This document shows, one piece after another, positions 14,358 to 16,561 of a DNA stretch of 16,561 bases; position 1 is the stretch's first letter; each line of letters opens with the position of its first letter. Origin of the DNA: Flavobacteriales bacterium UBA7878 (GTDB taxonomy: Bacteria; Bacteroidota; Bacteroidia; Flavobacteriales; Schleiferiaceae); NCBI GenBank assembly GCA_002501205.1, contig DLRW01000069.1, positions 54,452 through 71,012 on the forward strand. Direction: 5' to 3'. Both the position numbers and the translations under genes were made by a program. The notes beneath the pieces are model-generated. The model had not been told where the DNA came from and ran no database searches. It saw nothing but the letters and a program-made list of their open reading frames with translations.

Positions 14358-15002
14358 ATGGAATTTACCAAGTTTAAAAAAGTCTTGGAACAGGCGCAGT
14401 CCAAGTCCCTTCCGGGAGAAGAAGCGCAAAATCTTTTGGCTCCCTTGGGCCGAAGTTCTATGGCTGACCTCAACCTCGACCTATCTAAGGTGCGCCAGGC
14501 GGGGGTATTGGCTCTCTTCGAAAATGTAGACGATGAGGCGCAGTTGATCCTGACATCAAGGACCGAATATCCCGGTACGCATAGTGGTCAGGTTTCCTTT
14601 CCCGGAGGAAGTTTGGAGAAAGAGGATCCCGATTTTCAGTTTACCGCTCAAAGGGAAACCCTGGAGGAAATTGGCGTTTCCCCCGATGAATATTCGGTTT
14701 GGGGCGAATTAAGTCCACTCTACATTCCACCCAGCAATTTTATGGTTCATCCCTATTTGGCTTGGGCCGATGGACCCTTAAAAATGATTCCGGAGGAAAA
14801 AGAAGTAGCAGCGATTCATCGTATTGCCCTGGATCGCTTTTTAGCAGAAGATGCCATAAGTGTTCGACCTATTAAAATGACTAATGGCTTCAAAATCAAA
14901 AGTCCAGCCTTTATAATGGACGGCTTGGTGATTTGGGGTGCAACAGCGATGATGATTTCGGAAATCCGTCAGCTCGTCCTCAGGGAAAAAGTAAGCCTGT
15001 AG
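14358..15002 (+). CDS. NUDIX hydrolase, CoA pyrophosphatase (NudL/YeaB) type
   Basis: A 214-residue NUDIX enzyme expected to split CoA or acyl-CoA into 3',5'-ADP and phosphopantetheine or its acyl form. The family's signature precedes the Nudix box: LILTSRTEYPGTHSGQVSFPGG (about residues 64-84; TSR, HSGQVSFPGG being the key parts). The catalytic metal-binding helix follows with RETLEEIGV (99-107), its REXXEE intact. The spacing between the first Glu and REXXEE is longer than the textbook Nudix box, as is normal for the CoA branch. The longer start at 14319 is upstream of the probable promoter, so ATG 14358 is chosen. It is divergent from oxyR with a shared control region and is followed after 35 nt by an acyltransferase, hinting at a role in CoA and lipid turnover under oxidative stress (inference). 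Confidence 0.88.
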   Translation: MEFTKFKKVLEQAQSKSLPGEEAQNLLAPLGRSSMADLNLDLSKVRQAGVLALFENVDDEAQLILTSRTEYPGTHSGQVSFPGGSLEKEDPDFQFTAQRETLEEIGVSPDEYSVWGELSPLYIPPSNFMVHPYLAWADGPLKMIPEEKEVAAIHRIALDRFLAEDAISVRPIKMTNGFKIKSPAFIMDGLVIWGATAMMISEIRQLVLREKVSL

Positions 15003-15009
15003 AATCGCT

Positions 15010-15017
15010 TATATTTG
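15010..15017 (+). promoter_or_regulatory. -7 promoter element for the acyltransferase gene
   Basis: TATATTTG matches TAnnTTTG exactly and lies in the 35-nt gap between the NUDIX stop and the acyltransferase ATG at 15038. No TTG is seen at the proper distance upstream. The gene could thus be transcribed alone as well as from the NUDIX promoter. Confidence 0.4.
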
Positions 15018-15037
15018 CCTGCACCACAAACAGGCCC

Positions 15038-15814
15038 ATGAAAATACGCTTTAGGGATCCCTTCGGAAACTCCTTGATCATCAAGCGAATATTAATCTTC
15101 GCATTTGGACTAATTGCCTATTATCGATTTAATGTGGCAAATAAAACCCAGGTAAGTGGCACCAAGGTTTTAAAAGGTCTGCGCAAAAAGAATGTGCTTT
15201 TTGTAAGTAACCATCAAACCTATTTTGCGGATGTTACCGGCATGTACCAGGTTTTTTGCTGCGCCAAATGGGGTGTTTACGATCGGATCAACTTTCCCTT
15301 CTTCGTTTTAAATCCCAAGATCAATATTTATTTCGTTGCGGCCTTGGAGACCATGTCGGCCGGAATCTTACCTAAGCTCTTCGCCTACGTTGGATCTGTT
15401 TCGATTAAACGTACCTGGCGGGAAGCCGGAAAAACAATTGATCGCGGCGTGGATCCACGCGACATTAAAAAGATTTACACCGCCATGGAAAATGGTTGGG
15501 TGATTACCTTCCCCCAGGGAACCACCACCCCTTTTGTGGGAGGTAGAAAAGGAACCGCTCATATTATTAAGGAAACCAAACCCATCGTGATTCCAGTAGT
15601 AGTAGATGGTTTCCGTCGGGCTTTTGACAAGAAAGGGCTCTTTATGAAAAAGAAAGGTGTGAATTTAAGTATCCGTTTCAAAGATCCTTTAGACATCGAC
15701 TACGAGAAAGATTCAGCCGCCATTTTGGAACAAATAATGGACAGCATTGAGCAGAGTGATGAGTTTAACACCATGAAAAAGATAGAGGAAGACTCAGAAC
15801 TTTCCAACGTTTAA
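15038..15814 (+). CDS. PlsC-like lysophospholipid (1-acylglycerol-3-phosphate) acyltransferase
   Basis: A 258-residue membrane-associated acyltransferase of the PlsC/LPLAT family, which transfers fatty acid to a lysophospholipid or related lipid. A hydrophobic segment at about 12-30 (LIIKRILIFAFGLIAYYRF) anchors it. Motif I is VSNHQTYFAD, with H59 and D65 five residues apart rather than the usual four. Motif III is FPQGTTTP, with Gln in place of the Glu of FPEGTR. Motif IV is PIVIPVVVDGFRRAF. These variants seem typical of a Bacteroidota subgroup (recalled, not checked), so the substrate may not be glycerol phosphate lipid. The frame is open upstream into the NUDIX gene, but ATG 15038 lies just after a probable promoter and gives the natural N-terminus. 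Confidence 0.85.
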   Translation: MKIRFRDPFGNSLIIKRILIFAFGLIAYYRFNVANKTQVSGTKVLKGLRKKNVLFVSNHQTYFADVTGMYQVFCCAKWGVYDRINFPFFVLNPKINIYFVAALETMSAGILPKLFAYVGSVSIKRTWREAGKTIDRGVDPRDIKKIYTAMENGWVITFPQGTTTPFVGGRKGTAHIIKETKPIVIPVVVDGFRRAFDKKGLFMKKKGVNLSIRFKDPLDIDYEKDSAAILEQIMDSIEQSDEFNTMKKIEEDSELSNV

Positions 15815-15888
15815 AGGCTCTCATTCGTTTTATAATTAACTTGGCGACTTGCATTACAGACAAACCCAGTTTTCCTTTACAACTTTGT

Positions 15889-16561
15889 ATGAGTATGAAT
15901 CACAAATATTTATTCTTCGGCATTCTAATTTTAGCTTTTAGCGCTTGTAAAGAGGATAGTTTAATTGAAGACAATCCTGCTCCTCCCGGAGACAACCTCG
16001 AATGGAACTTTGTACCCTATTATGGAGAGCGCGCATTTAATTTTGATTCAGCTTATGCAAACAATGCAGGAGCTAATTTTATGTTGGATACGGTTGAACT
16101 TTTCATAAGCGATATAAGCTTTTACGATTTCAATCAAGAAGCCATTATTGATACCGCTTCCAATTACTTTATGCTGAGCAACTATAAGCCCCAACAGATA
16201 GAAGGAAATTTACCTGCTGGTGGTTATTATGGTTATTTTCAAACCATTGCCGGTTCCGATTCGGCTGCGGCAGTAGATGACTTGGCGGAAATTCTTTCGG
16301 TAGACCCCAAATGGGTGCGCCGCGATGGCTTTGGGGTGAACTACCTCAAAATTAAAGGCCGCATTTTCGATCCAGCTCTACCCCTTACCGATTCTGTATT
16401 TATTCCGGTTGAATATACCTTGGGCTCTTACCTCCTCTCAGACACTGCCCGTAGTGAAAACCGTAGCTTCAGCATTGATAATTTGCAAAAAGTACGGGTC
16501 TTCCTTTTGGCCGATCTTAAGCCATTATTAGACAAACTCCCTATGGCTCTGGTTACTGAAG
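15889..16561 (+). CDS. MbnP-family lipoprotein (partial, C-terminus off window)
   Basis: The first 224 residues of a lipoprotein whose pattern matches the MbnP family, periplasmic proteins often linked with copper or methanobactin handling and widespread in Bacteroidota. The signal peptide ends at LAFSAC (Cys20 from ATG 15889). ATG 15895 is an equally possible start and gives MNHKYLFF. Family features include an early strand with a small polar turn (FVPYYGERAFNFDSAYANNAG), FMLDTVELFISDISFYD, and YFMLSNYKP. LPAGGYYGYF and WVRRDGFGVNYLKIKGR come later. A MauG-type cytochrome peroxidase partner would be expected downstream, outside the window. The 74 nt before it hold no clear terminator and only a poor -7 match (CAACTTTG, 15880-15887). 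Confidence 0.75.
   Translation, partial: MSMNHKYLFFGILILAFSACKEDSLIEDNPAPPGDNLEWNFVPYYGERAFNFDSAYANNAGANFMLDTVELFISDISFYDFNQEAIIDTASNYFMLSNYKPQQIEGNLPAGGYYGYFQTIAGSDSAAAVDDLAEILSVDPKWVRRDGFGVNYLKIKGRIFDPALPLTDSVFIPVEYTLGSYLLSDTARSENRSFSIDNLQKVRVFLLADLKPLLDKLPMALVTE

Noticed and set aside
15017..15035. GCCTG/CAGGC hairpin before the acyltransferase ATG
   Set aside because: Only five base pairs with a nine-base loop and no U tract; probably chance.
14933..15037. N-terminal extension of the acyltransferase from ATG 14933
   Set aside because: It would overlap the NUDIX gene by 70 nt with a low-quality sequence, and a promoter box lies at 15010-15017; ATG 15038 is better.
15815..15888. Terminator between the acyltransferase and the MbnP-like gene
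   Set aside because: I found no stem longer than five pairs and no T tract after a stem.

Overview
The window looks like part of a Bacteroidota chromosome, most likely a marine-type member of the Flavobacteriales (the order is inferred). The signs are promoters of the Bacteroidota pattern TTG-N19/21-TAnnTTTG (or TTCG), many lipoproteins and Sec-exported proteins, an MbnP-family lipoprotein, a DUF5723-like outer-membrane barrel, a secreted tricorn-like protease, and a PlsC-family acyltransferase with an NHQTYFAD motif. Base composition is roughly balanced (mid-forties % GC by eye) and even across the window. I see no phage genes, insertion sequences, CRISPR arrays, rRNA or tRNA.

Layout from left to right. 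(1) Minus strand, 4462 to 1: a tightly coupled three-gene unit of a large lipoprotein (probable TTG start), an outer-membrane beta-barrel and an OppA/DppA-type solute-binding lipoprotein that runs off the left edge. (2) Plus strand, 4503-6811: a promoter, hutI and hutG, the last two steps of histidine degradation, translationally coupled by ATGA. (3) A hairpin at 6816-6845 separates these from a convergent minus-strand pair: a tricorn-like protease (8049-11261) and a C1B aminopeptidase (6865-8046), 2 nt apart and both with signal peptides. (4) Minus strand, 11927-11337: a strong promoter, a 26-codon reading frame, a strong intrinsic terminator, then a 124-aa protein of unknown function with no visible promoter of its own. 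This is a candidate leader-peptide attenuator. (5) Minus strand, 14319-11939: oxyR, a LON substrate-binding-domain protein and a cyclophilin-type prolyl isomerase lipoprotein. (6) Divergent plus strand: a NUDIX CoA-type hydrolase, a PlsC-like acyltransferase, and a partial MbnP-like lipoprotein cut by the right edge.

How the genes work together. The hut pair turns imidazolonepropionate into glutamate plus formamide. The tricorn/aminopeptidase pair suggests stepwise digestion of proteins outside the cytoplasm, and the binding lipoprotein on the left could capture peptides, although that link is speculative. OxyR carries the redox cysteines at residues 199 and 208 and faces the NUDIX gene across an 86-bp region. 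That region holds an inverted repeat, GAATAG-N21-CTATTC, overlapping both promoters and suited to OxyR control in both directions.

The observations most worth following are the 26-codon leader/terminator module, the oxyR/NUDIX operator, the lipoprotein-barrel-binding protein unit, and the altered catalytic motifs of the acyltransferase. Most genes are ordinary housekeeping or family members. I did not find a clear new defence or mobile system.
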